A stretch of 64,000 nt of DNA from an uncultured Prevotellaceae bacterium (GTDB lineage Bacteria; Bacteroidota; Bacteroidia; Bacteroidales; Muribaculaceae), in NCBI GenBank assembly GCA_947254205.1, contig CAMYCE010000001.1, positions 78,925 through 142,924 of the forward strand, read 5' to 3'. A model generated the notes under the pieces. It saw only the letters and a list, made by a program, of their open reading frames with translations. It made no database searches and was not told where the DNA came from. Shown piece by piece: positions 38,401 to 47,241 of this stretch; position 1 is the stretch's first letter; the number at the start of each line of letters is the position of its first letter. The position numbers and the translations under genes were made by a program.

Positions 38401-38935
38401 CATCAACAGCCAAACCGTGTCGCCAGGCAATGCCATGACCCTCATTCTCGATGGAGGCAAAAACAACTATCAAGGTGTTGCCAACTTTGCTACCATTGAA
38501 AATAGCGGCAAGAGCATGAGCTTGGCCATGCCCATGAGCAATCTCGAGCCCGGCAAGCACACCATCACATTTAGCCTGTGTGATGCCACCGGAAACTCTG
38601 CCAGCAAGACCATCGCATTCATTGTGGGACCTACCAGCAAAGCCCAACTCGATGTCGAAGAAACTCCTGCTATCGACCAAGCCACATTCACCATCGACCA
38701 CCAATTGGCAACCACTCCCAACATGACAGTGAAAGTGACCGATGCCAGCGGAAAACTGCTGTGGAGCAAAACCACAAGCACTTTCCCCTTGGTGTGGGAC
38801 CTCAAAGACAACTCTGGCAAGAAGCTCACCCCGGGTTTATATAAATACTTCGGCACCTATGAGGCAGGAGAAGAATATGGAGGCACAAGCATAGGCAACC
38901 TCATTGTGATCGACAACTACAAAAGCAACAAGTAG
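35459..38935 (+). CDS. porU: PorU-type C25 sortase (copy 2)
   Basis: The 1158-residue product shares the architecture of copy 1: signal peptide (LLSILGLLILSWLSPNSLQAF), the same opening TTSKLATGKWVKIKIPASGVY, a C25 domain (about 415-790) with His in YVGHAGATGF (37439-37441) and Cys in TACCDVARYD (second Cys, 37541-37543), and a C-terminal FlgD-like sorting domain ending WDLKDNSGKKLTPGLYKYFGTYEAGEEYGGTSIGN. The catalytic pair is conserved, so both copies look active. It lies at the end of the rex-FAH unit and is followed by the rplU promoter region. Which copy is the canonical PorU cannot be told here; PorV is not in the window. Confidence 0.86.
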   Translation: MHTRHLLSILGLLILSWLSPNSLQAFNPSKYATTSKLATGKWVKIKIPASGVYQLTQQEVTNMGFSSLANVRIYGSGGYMLSEVLDGKAVDDLVQVPVYRSDDKLCFYAQGPVRFSFEGVDTKPHFTRNINAYSTHGYYFVTEGGPDLIVSIDAGTTPTTGMQLSNSYDYFYHERELYTPSYSGKQLLGENIKEVKRFDYHLPGLCPQQPIAVQTCLAVHVSDISISFVESILHPKGSSAKGDSAVFETRDARISYPSSAFVFYNTASPVAMVTPKTHNDYGQFEPAVLNRHGEIDWARLDYFILSYQHKNALSSGKNSQVRMGFANIKKTDRICIDNSTASNLIVWNIDKEGTPVQYQYSTNVDAQGHNIATLCPGIEKQSSQFIAFDPQGELLKIAGHEDVANQNIHGMADPSMIILTNSTLKAQAERIAKFHERKDGMTVHVLDEQQVFNEFSSGAPDAMAVRLMNKMFYDRNPLKYKYFLMFGCGSFDNRGITTNKAHRIITFENTISNNEDHSYVSDDFFAMLDDNSGNDIPASSMCLGVGRIPSASPQEAKSDVDKLLNYINNPDYGVWRNNVMLTADQGDKNLHIFQAEGIANLLDTTLVTGMFADKAYVPMFPKASNLTEPGITEQNRTAIEARNHMIEMLKAGQYFSTYVGHAGATGFTKTSNMWKNSDVTSITYQHQPIATTACCDVARYDSDHRGIAETMFHARNGGAIALFTSSRQVYATNNDLLNNLFIKNLFSFNKTGKMPRLGDAYMIAKQPKNTGGLSDSEFNRNKMSFFLLGDPAMAINYPKPFIKIVKINNANVEHNQPTSTRALQTLTIEGEVRESDKKMIDKDFNGDVYVSLYDKAEKYLDVKYASITRTITYPRALLARVKARVNNGVFKINLTVPRHVQAQGATALLCAYAHQDNTEEMVNGRYEALTINPYSPAAITNPDNEAPAITSMYFNDESSFAEGETVSPNSTLYITATDNMAINSQTVSPGNAMTLILDGGKNNYQGVANFATIENSGKSMSLAMPMSNLEPGKHTITFSLCDATGNSASKTIAFIVGPTSKAQLDVEETPAIDQATFTIDHQLATTPNMTVKVTDASGKLLWSKTTSTFPLVWDLKDNSGKKLTPGLYKYFGTYEAGEEYGGTSIGNLIVIDNYKSNK

Positions 38936-39038
38936 ATTGTTGAGGAGTGAAGGAGACTGGAGTTAAAGGAGTTATGATAGGGATAGTCCCTCCAACACTC
39001 TCTCATGCGTAATTTTTTTCCTGCTTTTTGATAAAAAT

Positions 39039-39069
39039 TTTGTCATTGAATTGAAAATTAGTATCTTTG
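39039..39069 (+). promoter_or_regulatory. Promoter for rplU-rpmA
   Basis: TTTG at 39039-39042 and TATCTTTG at 39062-39069, separated by 19 bases, fit the Bacteroidetes -33/-7 consensus well. The leader to the rplU ATG is about 80 bases and contains a GC-rich segment that could fold. Confidence 0.75.
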
Positions 39070-39157
39070 CAGTCGAATTTTCCGAAAGGCTCGACAAAGT
39101 GCAATTCTGCTAATGGATTGCCGCCGCACGGTTTAACTTGTAATATACAATGAATTA

Positions 39158-39475
39158 ATGTACGCAATTGTAGAAATTCAAGGACAACAATTCAAAGCCG
39201 AAGCCGGCAAGAAATTGTTTGTTCATCACATGGACGAGAAGAATGAAGGCGATTCAGTAGAATTTGACAAAGTTCTCCTCATCGATGCCGATGGTGCAGT
39301 AAAAGTGGGTGCACCCACTGTAGAAGGTGCAAAAGTAGTGTGTGAAGTGAAAACTCCACTCGTGAAAGGTGAACACGTGATTGTGTTCAAGAAACGTCGT
39401 CGCAAAGGCTATCGTCGCTTGAATGGTCACCGCCAACAATTCACCGAACTCGTGATTAAAGAAGTAATTGCTTAA
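39158..39475 (+). CDS. rplU: 50S ribosomal protein L21
   Basis: The 105-residue product has the L21 start [20 protein letters not shown], the internal [15 protein letters not shown] and the basic [26 protein letters not shown] tail that binds 23S rRNA. Length is normal. It is followed by rpmA after 22 bases, the usual pairing. Confidence 0.98.
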   Translation: MYAIVEIQGQQFKAEAGKKLFVHHMDEKNEGDSVEFDKVLLIDADGAVKVGAPTVEGAKVVCEVKTPLVKGEHVIVFKKRRRKGYRRLNGHRQQFTELVIKEVIA

Positions 39476-39497
39476 CCCCTAAAAATTTTAACAGATT

Positions 39498-39767
39498 ATG
39501 GCACATAAAAAAGGTCAAAGTAGTACCAAGAACGGCCGCGAGTCTCATAGCAAACGTCTCGGCGTTAAACTTTTTGGTGGTCAATTTGCTAAAGCAGGTA
39601 ACATCATTCGCCGTCAACGTGGCACAGTAAATCGTCCTGGCGTGAACGTGGGCATGGGTAAAGACCACACCCTCTATGCACTTGTTGACGGAACAGTAGA
39701 GTTCCAACAACGTGCAGGTCACACATTCATCAATGTGATTGCTGCCGAAGAAAAAGAGCAAAACTAA
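39498..39767 (+). CDS. rpmA: 50S ribosomal protein L27
   Basis: The 89-residue product opens [24 protein letters not shown] and has the conserved [26 protein letters not shown] segment. L27's N-terminus reaches the peptidyl transferase centre; here the start lacks the long cleaved extension found in Firmicutes. Co-transcribed with rplU and followed by a terminator. Confidence 0.98.
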   Translation: MAHKKGQSSTKNGRESHSKRLGVKLFGGQFAKAGNIIRRQRGTVNRPGVNVGMGKDHTLYALVDGTVEFQQRAGHTFINVIAAEEKEQN

Positions 39768-39839
39768 GAGAAGCCCTATTCCTTGATTTGTTGCCGAGAT
39801 AGTTTTAAACTCGCACAACAACAAGAAACAAAACACAAG

Positions 39840-39876
39840 AAGCAACCGCTCCAATGATTTGATGGAGTGGTTGTTT
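39840..39876 (+). terminator. Hairpin terminator after rpmA
   Basis: Stem AGCAACCGCTCCA / TGGAGTGGTTGTT with a TTTCTTTTTTT tail, 73 bases after the rpmA stop. Confidence 0.85.
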
Positions 39877-39948
39877 CTTTTTTTGAGTGACGAAGTCAGG
39901 AAAAAGCCCTGCAGGAAAAATGGTGTAGCATAAATGAAATATTATTGC

Positions 39949-39956
39949 TAACTTTG
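39949..39956 (+). promoter_or_regulatory. -7 box for the first BspA-like gene
   Basis: TAACTTTG matches TAnnTTTG, 25 bases before the ATG at 39981. No good -33 TTTG at 19 bases upstream. Confidence 0.5.
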
Positions 39957-39980
39957 CAGTTCATTAGTAATGATAGAGTT

Positions 39981-42050
39981 ATGCCAAAATTTATATTCAC
40001 CGCTGTTTTAGCTCTTATAGGGTTGCAAGCATGGGCCATTGAGGTTACCAATCAAGCCGGGTCGCTATCGGGTCGCATCGGCAATCACGATATAACCTCG
40101 CTCACCATCAAGGGGACTCTTGATGCACGCGACTTCAAGTTTATAGCCGACAATCTCAACAAACTCGAAGATATAGACCTCTCGCAAGCCACTATCATAG
40201 CCTATGGCAACAATGAGACGCCACTCTTTGCTTTAACTCTCAACTATGAAGCCCACACAATTCCCTGCTATAGCTTTTTTGGCATGAAGTTGAAGAGCAT
40301 GAAGTTGCCCTCCAATCTTAAGGCGATTGGCAGTGGGGCTTTTGCAGGTTGTAGCAACCTCAACAACATTGTGTTGCCTGCCACAGTCGACTCTATAGCC
40401 CCTTATGCCTTCAATGCCACCGGGCTCACAAGCATTGCACTGCCTGCAAGCGTGAAAATTGCAGGCGATGGAGCTTTTGCCCACTGCCCCAATCTCGCCA
40501 ATGCCACAGTGCCCAATGCCACACTGGGCGATGACTGCTTCATGGGCGACTCACGGCTCACGACCCTCACCATGGGCAGTGGCGTGACCAAGCTGGGCAA
40601 TGGAGCATTGAAAGCGTGCACTGCGCTCAGCACAATTGAATTTACCGGCAAAATGTCCATTACCTCAATAGGAAACGAAGCCCTGCTGGGCTGTGGCATC
40701 ACAAACCTTGATTTCACGCCACTGCAGCAACTGGGTAGCATAGGCAACTGGGCCTTGGCCATGAACAGCGACTTGCAACAAGTGAAATTGCCCTCCACCA
40801 TCAAGCATGTGGGCGATGGTGCTTTTTACTACAACAGCCAATTGTCGCAACTCAATTTGCCATCAAGCCTCAATCACATGTCGGCCTACATGCTTGCAGG
40901 TTGCGAGGCCATGACAAGCGACAATATCGTGCCCAAAGGAATGACCATTATCGATGACTATGCCCTATACAACTGGAATCGTTGCCCAAGCATTGTGATT
41001 CCCTCTACAATCACCCACATTGGCACCCAAGCCATGGCAGGCATGACTGCACTCACGGGCATCAAAGCACTGCCCACTATTGTGCCCACATTGGGTAGCG
41101 AAGTGTGGGCTGGCATCAACCCTCAAAAAGTGGTGCTCGACGTGCCACAATCGAGTGTTGCCCCTCTCTATGCCCAAGCCTTGCAATGGAAAGACTTTGC
41201 GTTGCGCGTTGCCTACATGCCGGGCGACGTGAATGAAGATGGCATTGTCGATGTGAACGATGCAACCACCCTCACCGACAAGATTTTGGGAGGCAGTCCA
41301 TCGCCTTTCAACGCAGTGAATGCCGATATTGACAAAAATGGCATTTTTGACGCCGGCGACGTGGCCAACGCCATTGACATCATGCTACAAGGCAAGGGTA
41401 ACACCTCTCCCACCACACAAGCCACTACCGACAAGCTCACACTTGCCGACATCGCCATCAAGCCCGAAGAAACACAAGACATTGAAATCAAACTCAACAA
41501 CAAGCAAAGCTATGTGACCCTGCAATTTGACCTCGTGATGCCACAAGGGTTGGAAATCGTGTCGGGCGAAATAGTGCCTGCCGAGCGAGTGGAGCAACAC
41601 ACTTTTGCCCATCGCCTGCAAGCCGATGGCAACACAACACGCATTGTGGGCTATTCAACCCAAGGCGCAACCATCACAGGCCATGAGGGAGCTTTGCTCA
41701 AACTCAAAGTAAAAGCCGGTGCCACCCTTGCCAGGCAAAGCCCAATAAGCATAGCCAACGTGCTCTTTATCACGCCCGAGCTCAACAGAATGGAGGCTCA
41801 AGGCACAACAGCACAGGTCAACAACGTGAGTGGAGTCGACAACCTCACAGCCCACTACACACAAGTGTGGGTGCAACAAGGCGTGCTCATCATCAAGAGC
41901 AATAGCCAAGCTACCGCCCAACTTGTGGCAATGAACGGCACAAGCCACCACCTCGACGTGAAAGCCGGCATCAACGAATATAGCGACCTCGGCACAGGCT
42001 TCTATGTGGTGAGGGTGAATGGCGAGAGCTTTAAAGTAGCGATTCCCTAA
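39981..42050 (+). CDS. BspA-like leucine-rich-repeat surface protein with dockerin- and cohesin-like modules (copy 1)
   Basis: The 689-residue product (ATG 39981, start of signal peptide MPKFIFTAVLALIGLQAWA) has LRR_5/BspA-type repeats (about 20-410; units such as LKAIGSGAFAGCSNLNNIVLPAT), then a dockerin-like calcium-binding pair (about 412-475: GDVNEDGIVDVNDATTL and ADIDKNGIFDAGDVANAID), a cohesin-like beta domain (about 490-620, ETQDIEIKLNNKQSYVTLQFDLV) and a short T9SS-type tail (GTGFYVVRVNGESFKVAIP). BspA-like proteins bind host matrix proteins. The next gene encodes a full-length paralogue. Confidence 0.85.
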   Translation: MPKFIFTAVLALIGLQAWAIEVTNQAGSLSGRIGNHDITSLTIKGTLDARDFKFIADNLNKLEDIDLSQATIIAYGNNETPLFALTLNYEAHTIPCYSFFGMKLKSMKLPSNLKAIGSGAFAGCSNLNNIVLPATVDSIAPYAFNATGLTSIALPASVKIAGDGAFAHCPNLANATVPNATLGDDCFMGDSRLTTLTMGSGVTKLGNGALKACTALSTIEFTGKMSITSIGNEALLGCGITNLDFTPLQQLGSIGNWALAMNSDLQQVKLPSTIKHVGDGAFYYNSQLSQLNLPSSLNHMSAYMLAGCEAMTSDNIVPKGMTIIDDYALYNWNRCPSIVIPSTITHIGTQAMAGMTALTGIKALPTIVPTLGSEVWAGINPQKVVLDVPQSSVAPLYAQALQWKDFALRVAYMPGDVNEDGIVDVNDATTLTDKILGGSPSPFNAVNADIDKNGIFDAGDVANAIDIMLQGKGNTSPTTQATTDKLTLADIAIKPEETQDIEIKLNNKQSYVTLQFDLVMPQGLEIVSGEIVPAERVEQHTFAHRLQADGNTTRIVGYSTQGATITGHEGALLKLKVKAGATLARQSPISIANVLFITPELNRMEAQGTTAQVNNVSGVDNLTAHYTQVWVQQGVLIIKSNSQATAQLVAMNGTSHHLDVKAGINEYSDLGTGFYVVRVNGESFKVAIP

Positions 42051-42083
42051 ACACCAAGAGCAAGAAACTAATAGAACTTCTAT

Positions 42084-42128
42084 AAAATCGTGTTCCGGCC
42101 CAATGCAACGGGGCCGGAACACGATTTT
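42084..42128. terminator. Strong hairpin terminator between the two BspA-like genes
   Basis: An 18-bp perfect stem AAAATCGTGTTCCGGCCC / GGGCCGGAACACGATTTT followed by TGATATA. It works in either direction. Confidence 0.85.
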
Positions 42129-42188
42129 TGATATACTAATCTTGGAAAATATCCGTTCTATTCTAATAAGAATCAAAGATATTATCAC

Positions 42189-42196
42189 TAAATTTG
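42189..42196 (+). promoter_or_regulatory. -7 box for the second BspA-like gene
   Basis: TAAATTTG matches TAnnTTTG, 22 bases before the ATG at 42219. The terminator at 42084 and this box show the two paralogues are transcribed separately. Confidence 0.5.
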
Positions 42197-42218
42197 TAAT
42201 ATAATCAACGAAACTTCT

Positions 42219-44273
42219 ATGCACAAAATCATACTCTCCATCATAGTAGCTACTTTTGCGCTTGAATCATGGGCGACCACCATAACCAACATTGCAGGCA
42301 CACTGTCGCAACGCATTAGCGACCTCAACACCACCTCGCTCACTCTCAAGGGCACTCTCGATGCCCGCGACTTCATGTTCATCGCCGAGAACCTCAACCA
42401 ACTCTCCCACATCGACATGAAAGAGGCTTCTATCGTTGCCTATACAAATACCCAAGCCCCTCTCATTGGCAACCAACAAGAATTTGAAGCTGCGACATTG
42501 CCTGCCACCTGCTTCATGGGCAAACCGCTCACACGGATTGTGTTGCCACAAGACCTCAAAACAATAGGCTTTGCCGCCTTTGCCGGTTGCAACAAGTTGC
42601 GATCGATAGAGTTACCTGCCACGCTCGATTCAATAGGGAGCTATGCTTTCACGGCAACAGCCCTCACCGAAGTTAATCTGTCCCCCACTATCACCAAAAT
42701 GGGTGAAGGAGCCTACTCGCAATGCAAAAGCCTCACCACTGCTGTCATAGCTCAAGCCCATGTGCCCACAGCAGCCTTTAAGGGCGATGAGAAACTGAGC
42801 CAAGTGGCCCTGTCGAGCAACGTGACAACTATCGGCGATCAAGCCTTTAGTGGTTGTACAGCTCTCCGTGGCATCGACCTTGGCAATCAAAGCAAGCTAC
42901 ACAGCATTGGGCACGAAGCCTTTATCAACACATCGCTTGCCAATGCCAACTTGAGTGGCTTGCAGCACCTTAAAAAAGTGGGCGATTGGGCCTTTGCCAA
43001 CACTCCCATCACCCAAATCAAGTTGCCTGCAAGCGTCGAGACATTGGGCGATGGCTCTTTTTATCAAGACTCAATGGTAAAAGACATTGCATTGCCCGGC
43101 CTTCTCACCTCGGTGGGCAACTTCATGCTGGCAGGACTTCAACATGTCAATAACATGGAGCTAAGCAACAACCTTGTTGCAATAGGCGACTATGCCTTCT
43201 ACAACATGGCAGGAGTGCAACAGCTCAACTTGCCCTCAACGCTCAACTATATAGGCACTCAAGCCATGGCAGGCATGACTGCACTCAAAACCATACATTC
43301 GCGTGCCTCGATTGCACCCGAATTGGGCGAGCAAGTGTGGGCTGGAATTGAGCAATCAAGAGTAGAACTCCAAGTCAACTCACAAGACTACCAAAAAGCC
43401 GACCAATGGCGAGAATTTGCCATTAGGCGCACCAACCTGCAAGGCGACGTGAACGACGATGGATTTGTAAACGTAGCCGACCTCGTGTCGATATTCAACT
43501 ATCAGCAAGGCAAGAGCGCAGGCACCTTCATTTTTGACGTGGCCGACCTCGACAACAATGGCACTATCAACGACAACGATGCCAAGCAATTGGGCAAAAT
43601 GGCACTCACACAAGATCCTGCAATGGTGATGAAACCCGACATGGTGAGCACCGAAGACGAGTTGAGCATTGCCGACATTAAAATAGAGCCCGGAAAGACT
43701 TGTGAACTTGAACTAAAACTCAACAACACACTCAACTACACAGCCTTGCAATGCGACTTGCACCTGCCCAAAGGCATGGAGATTGTGCCCGGTAGCATGG
43801 TCTCCACTCAGCGCACCAATGCTCATCAATTTGCTCCCCACACCAACCCACAGGCAACCACTCGCGTGCTGTGCTATTCAAGCGCAACCAGTGAAATCGA
43901 AGCTGGCGATGGAAGCATCATGCGCTTGAAGGTGACAGCCAACGACAACCTCGACATGCGCTCCACCGTGATTATCGACAACATTGTTGTGGCTTGTGCC
44001 AATGGTGAGAGCTACTTTGCCGCTCCCACCACCGTGCAAGTGGCCAACACACTGGGAGTAGACAACATTGCAGCCAAAACCGCCCAAGTGTTGGTGCAAG
44101 GAGGCGTGCTCATCATCGAAAGCTACAAGGCCACCACAGCACAGCTTGTGACCCTGAGCGGCATGTCCACTCACCTCACCGTGCAATCCGGCCACAACCA
44201 ATATAGCAATCTCAACTCTGGTATTTACATGATTCGCATCGATGGTGCGACCCACAAAGTCATCATTAAATAA
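42219..44273 (+). CDS. BspA-like leucine-rich-repeat surface protein with dockerin- and cohesin-like modules (copy 2)
   Basis: The 684-residue product is a paralogue of the preceding protein, with the same signal peptide type, LRR_5 repeats (LKTIGFAAFAGCNKLRSIELPAT, LNYIGTQAMAGMTALKTI), a dockerin-like pair (about 407-466: GDVNDDGFVNVADLVSI and DNNGTINDNDAKQLG), a cohesin-like domain and a closing LNSGIYMIRIDGATHKVIIK sorting tail. The stop TAA runs directly into the trmB ATG, so trmB is read on the same transcript. Sequence similarity is high in the repeats and tail, lower in the middle, as expected of an old duplication. Confidence 0.85.
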   Translation: MHKIILSIIVATFALESWATTITNIAGTLSQRISDLNTTSLTLKGTLDARDFMFIAENLNQLSHIDMKEASIVAYTNTQAPLIGNQQEFEAATLPATCFMGKPLTRIVLPQDLKTIGFAAFAGCNKLRSIELPATLDSIGSYAFTATALTEVNLSPTITKMGEGAYSQCKSLTTAVIAQAHVPTAAFKGDEKLSQVALSSNVTTIGDQAFSGCTALRGIDLGNQSKLHSIGHEAFINTSLANANLSGLQHLKKVGDWAFANTPITQIKLPASVETLGDGSFYQDSMVKDIALPGLLTSVGNFMLAGLQHVNNMELSNNLVAIGDYAFYNMAGVQQLNLPSTLNYIGTQAMAGMTALKTIHSRASIAPELGEQVWAGIEQSRVELQVNSQDYQKADQWREFAIRRTNLQGDVNDDGFVNVADLVSIFNYQQGKSAGTFIFDVADLDNNGTINDNDAKQLGKMALTQDPAMVMKPDMVSTEDELSIADIKIEPGKTCELELKLNNTLNYTALQCDLHLPKGMEIVPGSMVSTQRTNAHQFAPHTNPQATTRVLCYSSATSEIEAGDGSIMRLKVTANDNLDMRSTVIIDNIVVACANGESYFAAPTTVQVANTLGVDNIAAKTAQVLVQGGVLIIESYKATTAQLVTLSGMSTHLTVQSGHNQYSNLNSGIYMIRIDGATHKVIIK

Positions 44274-45044
44274 ATGGGAAAGAACAAACTCAAGAAATTT
44301 GCCGACATGGAGACGTTTCATTGCGTCTTTCAATTCCCGTTCTCGATAGCCGAGAACCAACCTATCCCCATCAAGGGCAACTGGAACAGCAACTATTTTC
44401 ACAACAGCAACCCCATTGTGCTCGAATTGGGTTGTGGCAAGGGAGAATATGCCGTGGGGCTGGGCAAGCGATTTCCCAACAAAAACTACATTGGCGTTGA
44501 CATCAAGGGTGCGCGCATGTGGACCGGTGCCAAGATGGTAGAAGAGGAACAACTCACCAATGTTGCATTCCTGCGCACGAGCATCGAGATTATCGACCGC
44601 ATGTTTGCCCCTGGCGAAGTGTCGGAAATATGGATCACCTTCCCCGACCCTCAAATGAAAAAGGTGAACAAGCGGCTCACCTCAACCCGATTCTTGAACA
44701 ACTATCGCAAAATATTGAAAGACGGCGGATTGGTTCACCTCAAAACCGACAGTCCCTTTCTTTACACCTATACTCATGCCCTTGTTGAGCTCAACCAATT
44801 GCCTGTGGAAGTAGACACCGGCGACCTCTACAACAGCAATCAGACCGATGAAATTTTGGGCATTAAAACCCACTATGAGCGGCAATGGCTTGAACGTGGG
44901 CTCACCATCAAATACATCAAGTTTCACTTGCCCCACAACATCGAGTTGCAAGAACCCGACATTGAAATTGAGCCCGACAGCTATCGCAGTTATGGGCGCG
45001 GAATCATTGAGATGCCACAGCTATTCAAGCCTCGCAAGCCGTGA
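44274..45044 (+). CDS. trmB: tRNA (guanine46-N7)-methyltransferase
   Basis: The 256-residue product has the TrmB pattern: a SAM-binding [20 protein letters not shown], the [17 protein letters not shown] segment, the catalytic [19 protein letters not shown] (PDP motif) and [14 protein letters not shown]. It methylates G46 in the variable loop of tRNAs. The ATG directly follows the previous stop (TAAATG). It is followed by the mrp gene after 48 bases, as in other Bacteroidales. Confidence 0.95.
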   Translation: MGKNKLKKFADMETFHCVFQFPFSIAENQPIPIKGNWNSNYFHNSNPIVLELGCGKGEYAVGLGKRFPNKNYIGVDIKGARMWTGAKMVEEEQLTNVAFLRTSIEIIDRMFAPGEVSEIWITFPDPQMKKVNKRLTSTRFLNNYRKILKDGGLVHLKTDSPFLYTYTHALVELNQLPVEVDTGDLYNSNQTDEILGIKTHYERQWLERGLTIKYIKFHLPHNIELQEPDIEIEPDSYRSYGRGIIEMPQLFKPRKP

Positions 45045-45092
45045 ACACACTTGCATTGCTCACACAACTCATTCACTATAATATAGACTAAA

Positions 45093-46199
45093 ATGAAACA
45101 GACTTTATATCCTAATCTCATCTTAGATGCACTCAAAACAGTGCGCTACCCTGGCGCAGGCCAAGACATCGTGACCATGGGCATGGTCGAAGACGACATG
45201 CGCATCGAGGGCAACAAAGTGTCGTTCTCGCTCATGTTTGACAAGCCCACCAACCCCTTCATCAAGTCGCTGGTGCGTGCCTCCGAGGTCGCTATCACAT
45301 CGCATGTGGGCGACCATGTTGAAATCAAAGGCAACATTGCCGTTAAAACCCGTGTTGCCCCCAAACCCAAAGCCGAGAATCCACTGCCGGGCGTGAAAAA
45401 CATCATTGGCGTGTCGTCGGGCAAAGGCGGTGTGGGCAAGTCGACCGTGGCCAGCAACCTTGCCGTTTCGTTGGCTCAGCTGGGCTACAAAGTGGGACTG
45501 CTCGATGCCGACATTTTTGGTCCCAGCGTGCCCAAAATGTTTGGCGTTGAAGACCAGCAACTCTACATGGAAGAAATTGATGGCAAAAACAAGATTTTAC
45601 CAGCCGAGAAATATGGTGTGAAACTGCTTTCAATTGGCTTTGTGGTCGATAAAGAAAAAGCAGTGTTGTGGCGTGGAGCCATGGCAAGCGGTGCTCTCAA
45701 GCAACTCATTGCCGATGCCAATTGGGGCGAGCTCGACTACTTCGTCATCGACATGCCCCCGGGCACAAGCGACATTCACCTCACACTGGTGCAAACTTTG
45801 GGCATCACCGGCGCGATTGTGGTGACAACCCCTCAAGAAGTGGCTCTTGCCGATGCACGCAAGGGCATCAGCATGTTTTTGGGCGAGCAAGTCAATGTGC
45901 CCGTACTGGGCATTGTCGAAAACATGTCGTGGTTCACGCCTGCTTCTCACCCCGACGAGAAATATTTCATTTTTGGCAAAGATGGAGGCAAAAAACTTGC
46001 CGAAACCTTAGGCGTGAAACTGCTTGGGCAAGTGCCCCTTGTGGCAGGCATTTGCAAGGGTGGCGACGATGGCGTGCCCGTGACGTTGCAAAACAGCGTG
46101 TCGGGCAAGTCGTTTATTGAGCTGGCCAGGACTGTGGTTGAAGCTGTTGATGAGCGCAACCAAGCCCTGCCACCCACTCAGCGCGTGCACACCCACTAA
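45093..46199 (+). CDS. mrp: Mrp/NBP35-family iron-sulfur cluster carrier ATPase
   Basis: The 368-residue product has an N-terminal DUF59/MIP18 domain (about 1-85) and a ParA/Mrp ATPase domain with the deviant P-loop SSGKGGVGKSTVASN, the DADIFGPSVPKMFG segment, RGAMASGALKQL and DMPPGTSDIHLTLVQ. It delivers Fe-S clusters to target proteins. The Cys-x-x-Cys pair used by many Mrp proteins is replaced here (ENMSWFTPASHPDEKY), which appears usual for Bacteroidetes members. It is between trmB and a secreted protease. Confidence 0.92.
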   Translation: MKQTLYPNLILDALKTVRYPGAGQDIVTMGMVEDDMRIEGNKVSFSLMFDKPTNPFIKSLVRASEVAITSHVGDHVEIKGNIAVKTRVAPKPKAENPLPGVKNIIGVSSGKGGVGKSTVASNLAVSLAQLGYKVGLLDADIFGPSVPKMFGVEDQQLYMEEIDGKNKILPAEKYGVKLLSIGFVVDKEKAVLWRGAMASGALKQLIADANWGELDYFVIDMPPGTSDIHLTLVQTLGITGAIVVTTPQEVALADARKGISMFLGEQVNVPVLGIVENMSWFTPASHPDEKYFIFGKDGGKKLAETLGVKLLGQVPLVAGICKGGDDGVPVTLQNSVSGKSFIELARTVVEAVDERNQALPPTQRVHTH

Positions 46200-46259
46200 T
46201 ATAGTGGTCCTTTTGATTTAAAAACTAAAATAACTATATTTTTTTATATTCTACAAAAA

Positions 46260-47147
46260 ATGAAAAAAATTGCCATCATGCTGGCTGCGACAGCCATGCT
46301 ACTCAATAGCTGTGGATCGGTGCCCATCACCGGTCGCAGGCAACTCAACCTCGTCTCCGACAGCGAAGTGCTACAAGCCAGTCTCACCCAATATGCAAGC
46401 TACATGAAGTCGGCAACCATTTCGGGCGAAAAAACTCAAAGCGAGCAAGTGATCCGTGTGGGGCGCAAAATCGCAGCCGCCACCGAGTCCTATCTCAAAA
46501 ACAACGGTCTGTCGAGCGAACTTCAAAACTTTGCATGGGAGTTTAACCTCGTGAAAAACGACCAAATCAATGCCTTTTGCATGCCCGGAGGCAAAATTGT
46601 GGTGTATGAGGGACTCATGAAAATTGTGAAGAGCGACGACGAGCTTGCCGTGGTTTTGGGTCATGAGGTTGCACATGCAGTGGCCAAGCACAGCAACGAG
46701 CGCATGAGTCAGCAAGTGCTCGCCCAATATGGCGCAAGCGCCGTGGGCTTGCTCACCCAAGGCAAGAGCAGTGCCACACAAGCCGTTGCCAATCAAGTGT
46801 ATGGCTTGGGAGCCAACTATGGCGTGATGCTCCCCTACTCGCGCAAGCACGAGAGCGAAGCCGACAAAATGGGGCTTGTGCTCATGTCGCTGGCAGGCTA
46901 CAACCCCGATGTGGCACTCGCGTTTTGGCAAAAGATGGCAGTTTCGGGCACAGCCAAGGTGCCTGAATTCATGAGCGACCACCCCAGCGACAGCAAGCGC
47001 ATTGCCGCTATTCAAAAGGAGTTGCCAGCCATCAAGCAACACTATGCCGCCTACATCAACGCCGGCAAGCCGGCCACAACCTCTGCTTCAAGCAAAAACA
47101 CATCAACTGGCAAGAAAACCAAAAAGGGTAAAAAAGGCAAAAAGTAA
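46260..47147 (+). CDS. M48-family metalloprotease lipoprotein
   Basis: The 295-residue product has a lipobox-type signal (LLNSCGS, Cys18) and an M48 peptidase domain with the zinc motif HEVAH at residues 135-139 and the third-ligand segment SRKHESEADKMGLVLM. The C-terminal 25 residues are Lys/Ser-rich (KKTKKGKKGKK). Relatives such as LoiP and BepA act in outer-membrane quality control; a similar periplasmic role is inferred. It has its own transcription unit after mrp and ends before a hairpin shared with the convergent gene. Confidence 0.9.
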   Translation: MKKIAIMLAATAMLLNSCGSVPITGRRQLNLVSDSEVLQASLTQYASYMKSATISGEKTQSEQVIRVGRKIAAATESYLKNNGLSSELQNFAWEFNLVKNDQINAFCMPGGKIVVYEGLMKIVKSDDELAVVLGHEVAHAVAKHSNERMSQQVLAQYGASAVGLLTQGKSSATQAVANQVYGLGANYGVMLPYSRKHESEADKMGLVLMSLAGYNPDVALAFWQKMAVSGTAKVPEFMSDHPSDSKRIAAIQKELPAIKQHYAAYINAGKPATTSASSKNTSTGKKTKKGKKGKK

Positions 47148-47176
47148 TTATTGCATGCAACAACTATCCAATAGCT

Positions 47177-47218
47177 AAAAGGAGAGAACTTCCCTGTGGT
47201 GGGGTGTTCTCTCCTTTT
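47177..47218. terminator. Bidirectional hairpin terminator between convergent genes
   Basis: A stem of about 13 bp, AAAAGGAGAGAAC / GTTCTCTCCTTTT, serves the M48 gene (+) and the six-gene operon (-). Confidence 0.85.
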
Positions 47219-47241
47219 GGGTATTAGAAAGGATATTGCGA

